Under the pieces are notes generated by a model, which was given only the letters and a program-made list of their open reading frames with translations, was not told where the DNA came from and did not search any database. The translations under genes and the position numbers were made by a program. From Heterodera schachtii (Eukaryota > Nematoda > Chromadorea > Rhabditida > Heteroderidae), in the NCBI GenBank assembly GCA_023374025.1, contig SIJG01000108.1:1-64000 (forward strand): a stretch of DNA of 64,000 bases, read 5' to 3'. The first letter of the stretch is position 1; every line of letters starts with the position of its first letter. Shown here one piece after another: positions 22,594 to 34,994 of this stretch.

Positions 22594-23387
22594 TTATCGT
22601 TCTCGTGCCTTGTCCGGACCTTCTTCAACTTCAGGCTGTTCCACCTTTAGTTGAGAAAACTTTCAATTAGAGTTTGACTTGCAAATGTATCCAGGCCTGT
22701 TACTTTTCCTAGTCCTAGGTACAGAGGTACAGGCAAGTTTTTGCCAACTTGTATTTTTTCTGTACTGAAATAAAAAAGCCATCAAATCATTTTAAAAAAT
22801 CGTGCCAATAAATTAATCCCATACTATCAGAGTTTCCAAGTTCATGATTTTTCAGTTTTGCTGAATTGGATGGTGAAAATTTAAATGTCCTGAATTTTAA
22901 GATTAAGCATAAAAATAGGCAAATAAAATTTTTTATTAACGCTTCTTAGGTAGCAAAACACTTAAAAACTTCATAAGGAAAAAAACAACTTAATTTTGAT
23001 TATGATTTAATTGTAAATGCAATTATAATTTAAGTTTTTTCGAATAAGGACAAATTTTAAACCACAAATTTTTATTACCTAAAAAATATATTTTAAGGAA
23101 ACCGTGTTTTTTTGGGCAAGGACTACGGTGTCAGAGTCACATGAGATACTCTGATACATGAACATTTATTTCGATATTACTTTTTTTGTTGCGCTGAAAC
23201 CTGTCCCACACCACCTGTGTTGACGGTTCGTCGTTTTTTTCGGGGGGTGCCGGACTTTCCTGCTCAAGCTCCTTCTGTTCTTGTTGCTCTTCCGCTAGCT
23301 CACGTGCTTTGTACGGCGAATCGCCGCTGTCCGAAGAGTTTTCATCAGCATCATCCGGCGACGGAGGGAGCGGCGGAACATCACATT
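22594..23387 (-). CDS. Acidic protein, last two exons
   Basis: The exon at 23387-23215 encodes CDVPPLPPSPDDADENSSDS, then KARELAEEQQEQKELEQE, and ends STQ at a GT donor. The terminal exon at 22644-22594 adds VEQPEVEEGPDKARER and a TAA. Phases agree (0/0) across a 570-bp intron. The composition (Glu, Asp, Pro, Ser) suggests a disordered acidic tail. Upstream exons should lie above 23387 on the minus strand but were not identified. No family recognised. Confidence 0.5.
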
Positions 23388-24335
23388 CTTAAACATTCAA
23401 AAATGAAACAAGAAAAATGTTAAAACGAACTTAGACCCATGATGATTTCTTTGTGATGAAACTTAGAAGGAAGTTTCGGAGAAAATATGTAAAAGCACCA
23501 AAATGCAAAAAAAAAAAATTAAAGAAAAATGAAATTTTTTGAAAATTAGCAAAATTGGCCACATGTGGGAGAACCATGACTTATAAAAAAATAGGAAATA
23601 AGCTTTTTATTTTGCTTTTTACGCCAATTTTTTAGAGGATAAACGCTGTCAAATAGACAAATTATCGTTGCCAATATTCTTATTTTCTTGAATCTTGAAA
23701 ACAGATTAACCAATTTTGAGCAAAAAATTGAAATCTAAGGAAATGGTGTCAGCGTTGGCACTAGGAAAATTCCTACAAATTTTAAGGAAATCATTAAAAA
23801 TTTTCAAAAAATTTGCTCATTTTTTAAATTAAATTTATTTCACGGAAGAAATTGCAACAAATAATAATTGACAGCAGCACATAGCACAGAACAATCATAT
23901 TTTTCTCGAGAGTGAAAATGTGAAGCGATAATGAAAAACATCAACAAATATACGACTCGGTTTGTGTACTCTTTTATTGTTTTTATTTATGCCAAATTTA
24001 ATATATTGTTTGATTTTTAAGAAAAGAAACTTTTTGGTGAAAATTTTTAGTTTTACGAGGTGTGGGGAGGGCTTAATTAATAAATAAAATTAAATAAATA
24101 AAGCAAAGCTCAATCGAATTAAAATAAATTCAAAATAAATACTGTTTAAATTACTGTAATTTAAAAAAATTGTAATTGAAATATTATTTTTGAATTTTTT
24201 AGAATAAATCCAATCCAATTTTTCAAAAATTTTTCGGATGGCTTTAAATTTATTTTTGCTGGCATTGAATGAAAAAAATGATTTGTACCTAATTAATTGA
24301 TTTTCTTTTCTTCATAATCTTGCGTTTTTTATTCA

Positions 24336-24471
24336 TCACATTTTGAATTTTTCATTTTTCGACTCGGCACGGAATTTTGGCAAAATTTGCATTTGCTCAA
24401 TTCGTTTCTCCTCCTCATTTCGCTGTTTCGTCCGTCCTTCATTTTGGGAAACAATAGGTTCATACGGTGCT
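24336..24471 (-). CDS. Candidate terminal exon (45 codons)
   Basis: After the acceptor-like 'taatgtcag', the minus strand reads APYEPIVSQNEGRTKQRNEE, then a Lys/Glu-rich tail to a TGA. The sequence upstream is repetitive. The parent gene was not found, so this could be an orphan exon. Confidence 0.3.
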
Positions 24472-25115
24472 CTGACATTACTCAAAAAACCATCAAAATA
24501 AAATTTTTTGATATAATTTGCTGAAAAAGCAAACAATTTTTTATTCTTAATATCATTCGATAGCACTAAATGTTTTTTATTATATTGCAAAATTTCAAAA
24601 AGTTTCATTAAGTTTAAAGAAAGTTATGACCAAAACTGCTCAAGAAATTTGATTTTTCAGATCATAACTTTTTTGAAACTTAATGAATCAATAATAAAAA
24701 AACACTTAGTGCTATCCAATAATATCAAGATTATAAAATTTGATTCCTTTTGTGCAAAGTTATGAATAATTTTCTGTTAAAATTTTTTATTTTGATACTT
24801 TTTGAGTAAGTTCATACATATCTTCTTGACTTAATGATGTGATAATTTTTTTTATCATTTAGTGACTTTTTATGTGTCAACAAGGGATTTAAAATTGTTT
24901 TATCCACGTAGGAAACGTTCAGAAGGTGGCGGAATTTAGGAAACGTCCGAGCAGATTAAATATTAAAAAAAAATTAAATTACTAAATGTCAGTCCAAAGT
25001 AATTGTCGTAATCTTGCAGCACTGCTCATGATTTATTTATCTGTTCACTTTTTACATTCACATTGAATTGTTGCAAAATTATACACTGCACATTCGCACT
25101 AAAATAGATAATTAG

Positions 25116-25315
25116 TAGAGACCGAGATTTCCAAATCTGCCGGACCGGACCGGACTGGTATTTTTAAAAACGACCGGATTCCGGATCAGGTCTGTCTCTC
25201 ATAATCCGGCCAATCTAGGTACTCCGGTCAATCCCTATTTTTGCAAAAAAACACCGGACCGGATTCCGGATCCAGAAAAATCCGGTACCGGACCCGTTCT
25301 GGCTCGGTCTATAAT
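25116..25315. mobile_element. MITE, CCGGATCCGG family
   Basis: Ends AGAGACCGAG and CTCGGTCTA enclose reiterated CCGGACCGG / GGATCCGG words. A related fragment lies at 20475-20545. Confidence 0.5.
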
Positions 25316-26211
25316 AATTAGACGGTCGCTAATGGCTTCTAATCTATGAGAAATTAAACCTTGGCCTATCAGTGCGGTCATTTACCATTTCATTCCCTGA
25401 CCAATGGATTTACTTTTAAATCTGAAATTTTCTACAATCCGTCCGCATAAAGATAACCCAGAAATTTTTAAGTGATCAAAAGTCTTTGATTCTGAAAGGA
25501 ACCAAATTCATCGAACAACTCAACATCAGACAAGGGAGTTTAGGGTATTTTGTTAAAAAAAGAAGAGACCGGATCAAAAAATTTGATTTTTAGGGCTATA
25601 TTTTTCAATTTTTTCGTATTTTTCTTACGAATAATCATTCTAAAATTAAGTTTTTCCCTTTGATAATGTTCATCCGTACTAGGTCATTTCTTAAATTCCG
25701 CCAAAGGATACGAAAAACGGACATAGGCGGATATTAGTGGATATGGATTTCTTATCAAAGTCCATCCGTTTTATCCAGGGTTTTACGGATACATTTTGCA
25801 ATGCTCAGAAGTAAAAACATAAAAAAAAAATTATTAAAAATGCCTGAATTTTTATGTTCAGTTGGATTGGAACTATAATTATTTGTAAAATCATTTATTT
25901 ACATTATTTTTATAACATTAATAATTGCGAAACAACCAGCAGTAGGGAGAAAATATTTCAATTTAATAATTGCAATTTTATTAATCGAAAAAATGTTTTT
26001 CATTTAATTGTAAACAAAAAGTAGAAATAAATTATTTATTTAATTGATTATTTAATGAATATAGTAATTATGTTAATATTTACTTTAAAATGTGTAGAAT
26101 TTATAAAAGAAAAATATAAATGATTCATTTTTGAGAAATTCTATTATTATATTATATCTAATTCATTTAGAATAAATTATAATTTTCCATTTTTTAAACA
26201 ATTTGACAGCA

Positions 26212-26913
26212 ATGAATCTGTACCTAATATTCTTTGGAATTATATTTTTAATTGTTAAAATTGAAATTGGAGCGGAAAAGAAAAAATTGCAACAAAAAAC
26301 ATTTGACGAAATATTTGGAGAAAAATGGGAAGAAAAAGAAGAAGAAAAACGAAATGATCAAAATGAAAATGATCAGAAAAAGAGAGAAATTATTGCAAAA
26401 TTCAATAGAATAAAAGAGAAAATAAAAGAAAAAGGAAGGAAATATTCAACCAAAGAATGGCATAAAATTGAAGAAAAAATCGGAAGAAAATTGGAGACAA
26501 ATCGCGACAAAATTTACCGATGGATCAAAGAATTAAATCTCCAAAAAAATAAATCTTACAAATCAAAAACCAATGAACAAAAAATTGAAATTGTGCAAAT
26601 ATTTATGACAATGAAAAATGAGTACAAAGAAAACGGAAGAAAATATTCGAGAAAAGAATGGGACAAAAATTATGCCGAAATTGGGAAGAAAATTGGAGTT
26701 AGCCATTCAGTAATTAAAGAATGGAAGAAACAATTTGGCATGAGTGAAAGAATAACGAAAAAAGAAAAAATGGAAAAAATGCAATTTTATTGGCAAATGA
26801 AAGGAGAAAACCCAAAAATGAGTGACGCGAAAATTGCAAAAATATTGAAAATTAATCTATGTTCCATTTGTAGATGGAAGAAACAATTTGAAGAAGAATT
26901 AAATGAGGATTAA
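26212..26913 (+). CDS. HTH-repeat family protein, full-length member (233 aa)
   Basis: The start is ATG 26212. It has the same order as the 13.5-kb copy: hydrophobic leader LYLIFFGIIFLIV, acidic spacer, then three HTH-like units (EKIGRKLETNRDKIYRWIKE, EIGKKIGVSHSVIKEWKKQ and KIAKILKINLCSICRWKKQ). It ends EELNED. Differences from the 13.5-kb copy include many codon changes within an open frame, which hints at past selection on the protein. About 400 bp upstream and 300 bp downstream are shared with other copies, and an upstream block at 25690-25800 recurs inverted at 34130-34250. Function unknown. Confidence 0.65.
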   Translation: MNLYLIFFGIIFLIVKIEIGAEKKKLQQKTFDEIFGEKWEEKEEEKRNDQNENDQKKREIIAKFNRIKEKIKEKGRKYSTKEWHKIEEKIGRKLETNRDKIYRWIKELNLQKNKSYKSKTNEQKIEIVQIFMTMKNEYKENGRKYSRKEWDKNYAEIGKKIGVSHSVIKEWKKQFGMSERITKKEKMEKMQFYWQMKGENPKMSDAKIAKILKINLCSICRWKKQFEEELNED

Positions 26914-27638
26914 AAAACATTAAGGAGATAAACATTTCGTTTCTTTATTCGCTTTTTTCTTTACGATAAATAACTTAATTTTCTTTTTATACATTTGTAG
27001 AAATTTAAAAAAAAATTGTTTCTCCATTTTCATTCATTTTTTGGCTTCGTGTCAAATCTATGTTTTGTCTAGATATTAGTTTTATTAGCCTTAGAAATCA
27101 TTTTTTAATTTTTCTTTACATATCTACATGTTTTTATACATATTTTGAAACTTTTCGCATTTTTTCGTATTTATTTTGCAGCTTTTGAGGATTTTTTAAA
27201 GACATTTTTGTTAAATGCCCCAAAACCCCAAAATTTCGCAATTTTTAAGAAAATTTTTTTCAAAAAAAAAACAATTTTTTCATTTTTTTTTTGTTAGGTA
27301 TTTTGGGCATGAATGTTCAAAATATCTATTTTATAAAAATACTATGACATTCAGTTAAAATTCCCTTTTTCTTTATTTTCACATTTGTTTTTTTTTTTAA
27401 TTTTTCCTTTTTTCGGTGAAAATCTATCTGAATGTTTCATCAACGTGCATCTATTTCGTCAAACCAAATGATCTGCCTGTTTATTAAACGTAAAATCCGA
27501 ATGTGAAAATGTGCCTTTTCATTAAACATGAAAATCAGCCTGTTTTACTCAATATAAAAATCAGCTTGTAAAATTCTTTCACTTAAAATTTAGTAAATAG
27601 GTAAACAGGTTAAAATTTTCAATCAAATGTAAATTGGT

Positions 27639-28365
27639 TTAATCTTCCGGCTCAGCATGGTGCTCATGTTCATTTTGTGCCCCTCCTGCATGCAGCCCAC
27701 CCACATAGCCTTGCATCTGCAAACAGCAGAGAAATGAAGTTCAAGGCGTGTCTTCGTCGGTAGTTCAGTGCCGTCGAGAAGCGATTTGGCCAATTGGTCG
27801 CACATTCCTGCGCCCTTTAAGCGGCCCAAAGTGGCGGAGTCATTTGAAAAAGGGACGGGACCCGCGAAAGGAGTAATAGGGAAAATAAAGGCAAAATGAA
27901 AGAAATGCCAAAAACATCCAAAAGGGACAGCCAAAAAGTGACTCATTTTCAGTCAATTTATGCATTTAATTTTTGACATTGGCAAACTTTTTTTTCTTAC
28001 TCCAAATTATAAATAGGAATCAAACGCAATTTGCAAAATGCGGTTTCCTTTTGCGTTACTGACTTTTCGTTTGGTTTGAATCTTCCTTCCGTTGCAATTG
28101 CCGTCAGCAGGAAAAGATCCCATCGCTGAAGAATAATTGTCCTCGTAAATCCATCAGTTCATCGGTCACTGAATAAACCAAGTACCGTGCATTGTTAAGC
28201 AATCCGTCAGTTGTGCCTTTGTTTGTGCTAATTAGCATTTTATTCTTTTGCACCGCGTGTTTCGATGTTTGAAATAGAAACTGGGCGGCTTTTGGTGTTG
28301 AATTCCGATTCTTGGTCAGTGATCACTTTGGGTGGGATGGGACCCGCACTGTAAATCGATTAGAG
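27639..28365 (-). CDS. Candidate multi-exon gene, structure unresolved
   Basis: Exon-like pieces on the minus strand: 28353-28255 (AGPIPPKVITDQESEFNT, with a GT donor), 28122-28055 (RWDLFLLTAIATEGRFKPN), 27880-27725 (GPVPFSNDSATLGRLKGAG ... LAKSLLDGTELPTKTRLEL) and a terminal exon at 27716-27639 (MQGYVGGLHAGGAQNEHEHH ... stop) after a good TTTGCAG acceptor. No clean donor joins the last two pieces. No family recognised. Confidence 0.35.
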
Positions 28366-28429
28366 GTATGTTTTCCCAATCATCTTCATTCGATGCGCAG
28401 TGAGCAAGTTGCTGATTGATCGCCTTAGA

Positions 28430-29960
28430 AGTGATTGTTGAAATCTGTACAACGGCTTATATCAAAAATTTCTGACTCAAATTTATTGTATTTTTTGTCA
28501 GAAGTAAAAAATGTAAAAAAAAATGTTAAAAATATCATATCTGAATTTTTCAATCAGATGATTGAAATTTTATTAATCGTAAACTGTTTTTTCATATTAA
28601 TGAACAATTATTCAATTGATCATATATATTACATTTATAAGAGAAAAAATATAAAATTCATTTTATTGAAAAATTATATTATTATATTATATCTAATTTC
28701 ATGTCGAATAAATTGTATAATTTTCCATTTTTTAGCAATTTGTCAGATATGAAACTGGGTCTAATATTCTTTGGAATTATATTTTTAATTGTTAAAATTA
28801 AACGGAAGAAAATATTCGGCAAAAGAATGGAATGAAAATTATGCCGAAATTGGCAAGAAAATTGGAGTTTGTCATAGAGTAATTGAAGAATGGAAGAAAC
28901 AATTTGGCATGAGTGAAAGAATAACGAAAAAAGAAAAAATGGAAAAAATGCAATTTTATTGGCAAATGAAAGGAGAAAACCCAAAAATGAGTGACGCGAA
29001 AATTGCAAAAATATTGAAAATTAATCTATGTTCCATTTGTAGATGGAAGAAACAATTTGAAGAAGAATTAAATGAGGATTAAAAAACATTAAGGAGATAA
29101 ACATTTCGTTTCTTTATTCGCTTTTTTCTTTACGATAATAACTTAATTTTCTTTTTATACATTTGTAGAAATTTAAAAAAAAAATTGTTTCTCCATTTTC
29201 ATTCATTTTTTGGCTTCGTGTCAAATCTAGGTTTTGTCTAGATATTAGTTTTATTAGCCTTTGAAATCATTTTTTATTTTTCTTTACATATCTACATGTT
29301 TTTATACATATTTTGAAACTTTTCGCATTTTTTCGTATTTATTTTGCAACTTTTGAGGATTTTTTAAAGACATTTTTGTTAAATTCCGCCTTCACAGCAC
29401 GGCCTCGAATTGCACTGATTAGCCGCCGCTTTGCTTCTACGTGGACGAACATTTCAAAACACGCAAATGGACTTTGGACGCAATTCAATTTTGTCACAAA
29501 TTTGGAGAGAAAGGCCCCAATCAAATGCAAATTGTCAATTCCGATGGAAATCCGTTGCCAATCCCACAAATCTGTTGCCGAACAAACTTCGGATTCCAAG
29601 GCATTACGATCAGGTACAACCACTTAAATTGGAATTGTTGTGACCAGGGAAAGAACTTTTAATTTTTAAACTAATTTTTTGCGGATATTTTTGATGAGAA
29701 ACGCACGGAAATCACATTTTCTACGAAGGGTTTTCGATTTAGGCGATATTTTAGCAACTATTTTGTGGTTTTTGCCCTGCAAAATTTCAAAAGTTTCGTT
29801 AAGTTTCAAAAAAGTTATGAATAAAATGTTCAAAAAAAAATTGGTTTTATGCCTTTCTCATATCATGACTTTTTTGAAAGTTATCGATTTTTTTTTGAAA
29901 TTTTGGTGGATAATAAAAAACACTTAGGACTGAATAATACCAAGATTTTTAAATTTGGTT
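28430..29960 (+). repeat. Arm 2 of the large inverted duplication (partner 10966-12520)
   Basis: It holds a truncated HTH-family copy, its conserved 3' flank (29090-29385), the F-box-like fragment and the AT-rich block to 29960, in inverse order and orientation to arm 1. Confidence 0.75.
28749..29082 (+). pseudogene. HTH-repeat family member with internal deletion and frameshift
   Basis: The hydrophobic leader (KLGLIFFGIIFLIVK) is fused by a deletion to the middle of repeat 2. The join is out of frame: the downstream 93 codons (KEWNENYAEIGKKIGVCHR ... EELNED) are open but in a frame different from the leader. Repeat 1 and the acidic spacer are gone. Confidence 0.75.
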
Positions 29961-30362
29961 TATTGTGGCGAAGTTCTGAATAATTTTCTGCCAAAAAATT
30001 TTCCATTTGGTGTTTTCCAACACCGTTGTGACCGTTACATTTTGTGCTTTTCAGTTACATTGATCAAAATGTCATCGCATTTCTCCGCCGTTTTCAATGT
30101 TTTTTTTGCCATTTCTTCAACAGATGCACAGATTTTCGCTGAAAATGTACGCATTTTGGACTATGTTTTGCTCAATATTTGGCCAATGCTCCGCAAGTCC
30201 ATGCATGTGATGTTTTTGGATGCAATTGTTTTTCGCCGTTTGCGTCAGTTGGCTCCGTCACTGCTCAGCGATTGTCCATCTCTTCACAGTGTCTATTTCT
30301 ATGACTACGTTCTCCCCGAATTTCCACCCGATGACAGCCGCCATACCCTACCCTTCCAAAAA
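29398..30362 (+). pseudogene. F-box-like family gene, broken
   Basis: The first half (29436-29620) reads FKTRKWTLDAIQF, MQIVNSDGNPLPIPQ and GITIRY. Homology resumes at about 30052 (YIDQNVIAFLRRF), then shifts frame into NIWPMLRKSMHVMFLDA, FRRLRQLAPSLLSDCPSL and LPEFPPDDS, after which an unrelated Lys/Arg-rich tail follows. About 400 bp of foreign AT-rich repeat separates the halves. Proteins with this order are abundant in cyst nematodes as I recall them; the F-box itself is not visible here. Non-functional. Confidence 0.55.
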
Positions 30363-30554
30363 AGAGCAGCGAAAAAATTAGGCCGAAGAGCAAAAGCTCT
30401 GGGGAGCTAATATCCCCACCCAAAGCCAAGGGTCTGCCTACTTAATGGTAGAAAAAAAAATCAAGGATGGTTAGTTGGTTGGACTCATAAAATGCGATTG
30501 GACTCATAAAAATTGAGTGGATTTTTAAAATGAATAGAATCATCGTTTTTTCAG

Positions 30555-30615
30555 TCTTCTCGACGACGCTTCTCCCGGGCCGAGTGATCAGCAACAGCAG
30601 CAAGAAATGAATTAA
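30555..30615 (+). CDS. Candidate terminal exon
   Basis: After the strong acceptor 'ttttttcag' the frame reads LLDDASPGPSDQQQQQEMN and a stop, followed by AT-rich sequence. No upstream exon in phase was identified. Confidence 0.25.
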
Positions 30616-30619
30616 TTAA

Positions 30620-31415
30620 TTGATGCAAATGATTTTGGCATATTGTCAAAATGCAAGCGATATTTTTGTATTTTTTCTTTCTCGGCAATTCTCTCTTTCT
30701 ATCATTTATTGATAAAATTCTTAGAATTTTTTTATTAGATTAAGAAAAAAAATGCAACAATTTTTTTGGAACATTTTTGAAAAAACCGCTAGGAAAATTC
30801 AGTTTTTTATGAATTTTAAAAAAAAAATTTATATACCTTTTTTTAAATTTCCAAGATAAATCAAAGCTGAAGATTTTTTATTTATCTTTACGAAAACATT
30901 AAAGAAATTTCATGATTTTATTTATTTGTGTCAATTATAAATCAAAGCTGGTGGATGGATGAAGAATGCATGAATGGGTGGGATGACAGATCAAAATTAG
31001 AAAAAATTTTTTGGACTTTTTCGTAGATATTCGCAATTTTCGTACATATTTTCATTTTTTTTTTACATTATTTTTGAGAATTTATAGAAATTTTTTGTGA
31101 AAAATTTAAAAAAAAATTTTTGAAAATGTATCCCTAAAAAAGCTTGGTATTGGACCTGTTTCGATAATGCTCGAGTTCGAACAAGGCAGGGTTTTCATTC
31201 ATTTGAACATTAATTTTTATATTAACAGCAAAAAAATGCCTATTTGCAAATGGATGGGGAAAAGACACAAATACTTTTTGCATATTCTATAATCACAAAA
31301 TTCAGAGGAATGAGCTTGTACATTATTAAAGCATAAACAAAAAAGAAAGTTGTTTAAGTCCGGAGCTTAGCAGCCCTTTTGCAGCCAATAAGCTGTGGCA
31401 GTATGAATTGGACCC
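30620..31415. other. AT-rich intergenic, nothing recognised
   Basis: There are long A/T runs and no coding or structural signal that I can support. Confidence 0.4.
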
Positions 31416-31425
31416 AACTCATGAG

Positions 31426-31723
31426 TAGGGATGGGATTTTTAGTGATAAAAAACCCCAAAATAATTAACTAAATAGTGACCAAAAAATGCCAAAATAGTG
31501 GCAAAAATAATGACGAAACGCCAAAATAGTGGCAAAAAATTATTTTAGTGGCCAACTTCCGAAATAGTTTTTTTTAGTGGCAAAGCTCCAAAATAGTGAT
31601 TCCTAGTGATGAATAGTGGCACTAAAAACGAAAAATTTTCGAAAAAGAATGTGTTTTTCGTGCATTTCTCGTCGAGTTAAAGCCGCAGAAAAAATAATTA
31701 AAAAACTAAAAATCCCATCCCTA
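31426..31723. mobile_element. hAT-like MITE, AATAGTGGCAAAA family, with perfect 8-bp target duplication
   Basis: It starts TAGGGATGGGATTTTTAGT and ends with the inverse. CTCATGAG flanks both sides (31418-31425 and 31724-31731). The interior repeats AAATAGTGGCAAA with small changes. A decayed partial copy lies inverted at 34785-34880. Confidence 0.88.
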
Positions 31724-32089
31724 CTCATGAGATAAGAATTTGAGAACTTAAAAAACCTACTGAGACAATCCCAATTGCTTAAGGCTTTGATAAGAATAAA
31801 ATCTAAATGATTTAGAAATTCACACACATCTCAATCCTTTCAATAGCATCTCATGCGCAATGATTTTGAAAACTGGGGTGATCCAGATAATGAATAGTTT
31901 TATATTTGCTCCCGTTGGCCCTTGGGAAAGCATTTTCTTTTTTTATAATGATATAAAAATTTCATTTAATTTTTTTGAATTTTGTATGTCATCATATGTC
32001 GGGTCTCAAATGACGGGGATATTCTCAAATGCCTGGTCCACAAATGGAAATTTTCGATTTTACATAATTTCACCAAAATTAATAATTTG

Positions 32090-33235
32090 ACTTCGTCGGG
32101 TTTGATCGGGATCGGGATTCGGTCGGGATCATGACTCGGGATCCGTCCCGATCAGTTTTCCAAAATCGTCGGGATTGATCGGGATTCGGTCGTGAACCCG
32201 ACTCGGTATCCGCCCCGGTACTTTTCTGTTTTGTGACCCCCCCTGAAATTTTCAAATAAAAAGTCTTTTCTAGGGTAATTTGTGGCGCTGATCACGAATA
32301 TGACCTTTATTTTGCAAAATTCCGATTCCCGAACCCGAACTCGAACAAAAATTTACCTTATAAATTATAAAGAAAACATATTTTTAGGGGTTTTCGAGGT
32401 CGCTGAAGACGGATATGACATCCATTTGACCTATATAAAACTCTAACACGAACAAAAAAATGCATTTTTGGTAATAATAGGGATGGTACCTCATTTTTTC
32501 GAAAAAGAATTTTTTCAGTACCGAAAAAATAATAAACGGGAAATAACAATTTAAAAGCAAAATTCGCAAAAGGGAGCATGCGAAGACGGAGCAAGTAGTG
32601 GGGCGAGACGGAGGGCGGAGGAAAAAGTCTGACGAGCGCCACAGGCGGTTGACTGCGGGGGCCCGAAGGGCCCCCGCCAATCAGTCAACCGCCTGCGGAT
32701 CACGCGCGGACTTCTTCCGTAGCCCGTAGTCTCGCCCCACCTACTGGCCGCCGTAGTCGAGTGTGCGGCGGTTTTTTAGCGCAATAAGCTAAATTCAATC
32801 TTTTATATTTGACGAGCTTTCAAATGATACCAATTCTGTTCAAAAAAAAAATAATAATTTGACTGATTTTTAAGCTAATTTTCGTTGATTAAACCGGTTA
32901 AATAAACGGTTTAATTTTCCAAAATGGGTGTCATATCCGTCTTCAGCGACCTCGAAAACCCCTAAAAATATGTTTTCGTTGTAATTTATAAGGTAAATTT
33001 TTGTTCGAATTCGGGTTCGGGAATCGGAATTTTGAAAAGGTCATATTCGTGATCAGCGCCACAAATTACCCTAGAAAAGACTTTTTATTTGTAAATTTCA
33101 GGGGGGGTCACAAAACAGAAAAGTACCTCCGCCCCGATCAGTTTTCCAAAATGTTCGGGATTGATCGGGATCGGGATGCGAGCGGTATCCCGACTCGGGA
33201 TCCTCCGACCCCAGTTGTCCGGTCTCTAATTTTTA
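32090..33235. mobile_element. Composite foldback element, GATCGGGAT family
   Basis: Outer zones (32096-32220 and 33120-33220) repeat GATCGGGAT / TCCCGA words. Inner arms (about 32212-32430 and 32925-33130) are long inverted repeats sharing 'ctagggtaatttgtggcgct' and 'ggggttttcgaggtcgctga'. The centre holds a strong hairpin at 32643-32694. No ORF of note. Confidence 0.7.
32643..32694. repeat. Strong GC-rich hairpin
   Basis: GCGGTTGACTG and CGGGGGCCC pair with GGGCCCCCG and CAGTCAACCGC across a GAA loop, with only a CCAAT bulge. It lies in the middle of the foldback element. Confidence 0.85.
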
Positions 33236-33429
33236 TAACTTTTTTGATGAGAAATGTACGAAAATAATATTTTAGACGAAAATATTTCAAAAATTGCCCT
33301 TTTTCGGACTAAATCTGTACATAAATTGTTTCACCCAAAAACGATTGTAAATTATAAAAAATGCAGAAATAAATTTTTTTTTTTTCTAAAAATGTATAAT
33401 AAGAAAAAAAAGTTATTCTAACAAAGAAA

Positions 33430-33735
33430 CGAAATTTTATTTCCTTAATTTTATTTGTCCGATTTTATTTTTTGGAGACCAAACTCTTTGATCCATTTAT
33501 AAATTTTCTGTCGTTTTATTCCCATTTTTTTCAAAATTTTATCATTAATTTTATTCATTCTTCGAATATTCTTCGAATACTTTTCTTTTTTTTCTTAATT
33601 TTCTCTTTAATTTGATAATATTTTTCAATAATCTCTCATTTCCTGTTCATTTTCTTTTTCTTCCCATTTTTCTCCAAATATTTCGTCTCTTTTCCGCTCC
33701 AATTTCAATTTTAACAATTAAAAATATAATTCCAA
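33430..33735 (-). pseudogene. Decayed HTH-repeat family member
   Basis: The antisense strand keeps the start region (leader, then EIFGEKWEE) and end-like pieces, but most repeats are deleted or shifted. Its 5' flank (33735-34160) matches that of the 26.2-kb copy. Confidence 0.6.
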
Positions 33736-34994
33736 AGAATTTGTTTAAAAATGGAAAATTATAATTTATTCGAATAAATTGTAATAAATAATAATAGAAT
33801 TTCTCAAAAATGAATCGTTTATAATTTTTCTTTTATAAATTCATCGCATTTTAAAGTAAATATTAACATAATTACTATATTCATTAAATGATCAATTAAA
33901 TAAATAATTTATTTCTACTTATACAATTAATATGAAAAACATTTTTTCGATTAATAAAATTGCAATTATTAAATTGAGTTATTTTTCTCTATATTGATGA
34001 TTGGTTTCGCAATTATTAATGTTATAAAAATAATGTAAATAAAAGATTTCACAAATAATTATAGTTCCAATTCTACTGAACATAAAAATTCAGGTATTTT
34101 TAATAATTTTTTTTTTTATGTTTTTACTTCTGAGCATTGCAAAATGTATCCTTAAAAGCCCTGGATAAAACGGATGGACTTTGATATGAAATCCATATCC
34201 ACTAATATCCGCCTTTCTCCGTTTTTCGTATCCTTTGGCGGAATTTAAGAAATGAATTTAAGCGGCTTTATTTCTATGAAATAATATACATGGAAATCAG
34301 AATTACTTATTCCGATAACCTTTGGCAATGTTCAGAAAAAAATAAAATAATTAAAATATCTGAGTTTTTTGTGATCAGTAACATTGATTTAATTAATCGA
34401 ATACGGCGAAAAATATCATTTTCTCCGAACAATTTTCGATTTAGAGCGACTTATAAAAACATAAAACACATATTTGGCATTTTGGCACATAAAAACATTC
34501 AAGCCTAAGCGTAGGCTAAAGCTTAGGCCTAACCTAAGCTATTGTTTAAAAACTTTTTAAATTTATTTAATTTGTTTTTTAAATTTATTTAATTATTTTC
34601 ATTTTTATAATTTTTAATTGTCGTAAAGCTGAGTTGTCCACCAGCCGATTTGTCCCATCAGCTGAGTTGTCTGTCAGCTGAGTTGTCCTCGGCTGAGTGA
34701 GTTATCCCTAGTCGTCTTCATTAATTTTAAATTATTTTCATATAAAAAACAACTATTTAAAAAAGTACACCCCCAATTTGGAACTTTTTCGCCACTTTTT
34801 TTGCCATTATTTTGGCATTTTTTTTGTCACTATTTAGTTAATTATTTTGGGATTTTTGGCCACTAAAAATCCGATCCCTAGTTATCAATAATTTCTGTCA
34901 AAAATTTTCCAAAGTTTTTGGACCTCGGAATTCCGATTTCCGAAAATTTTTTAGGCCTCGGAATGCCAAACAAATCTGGGCCAATGCAGCCATT

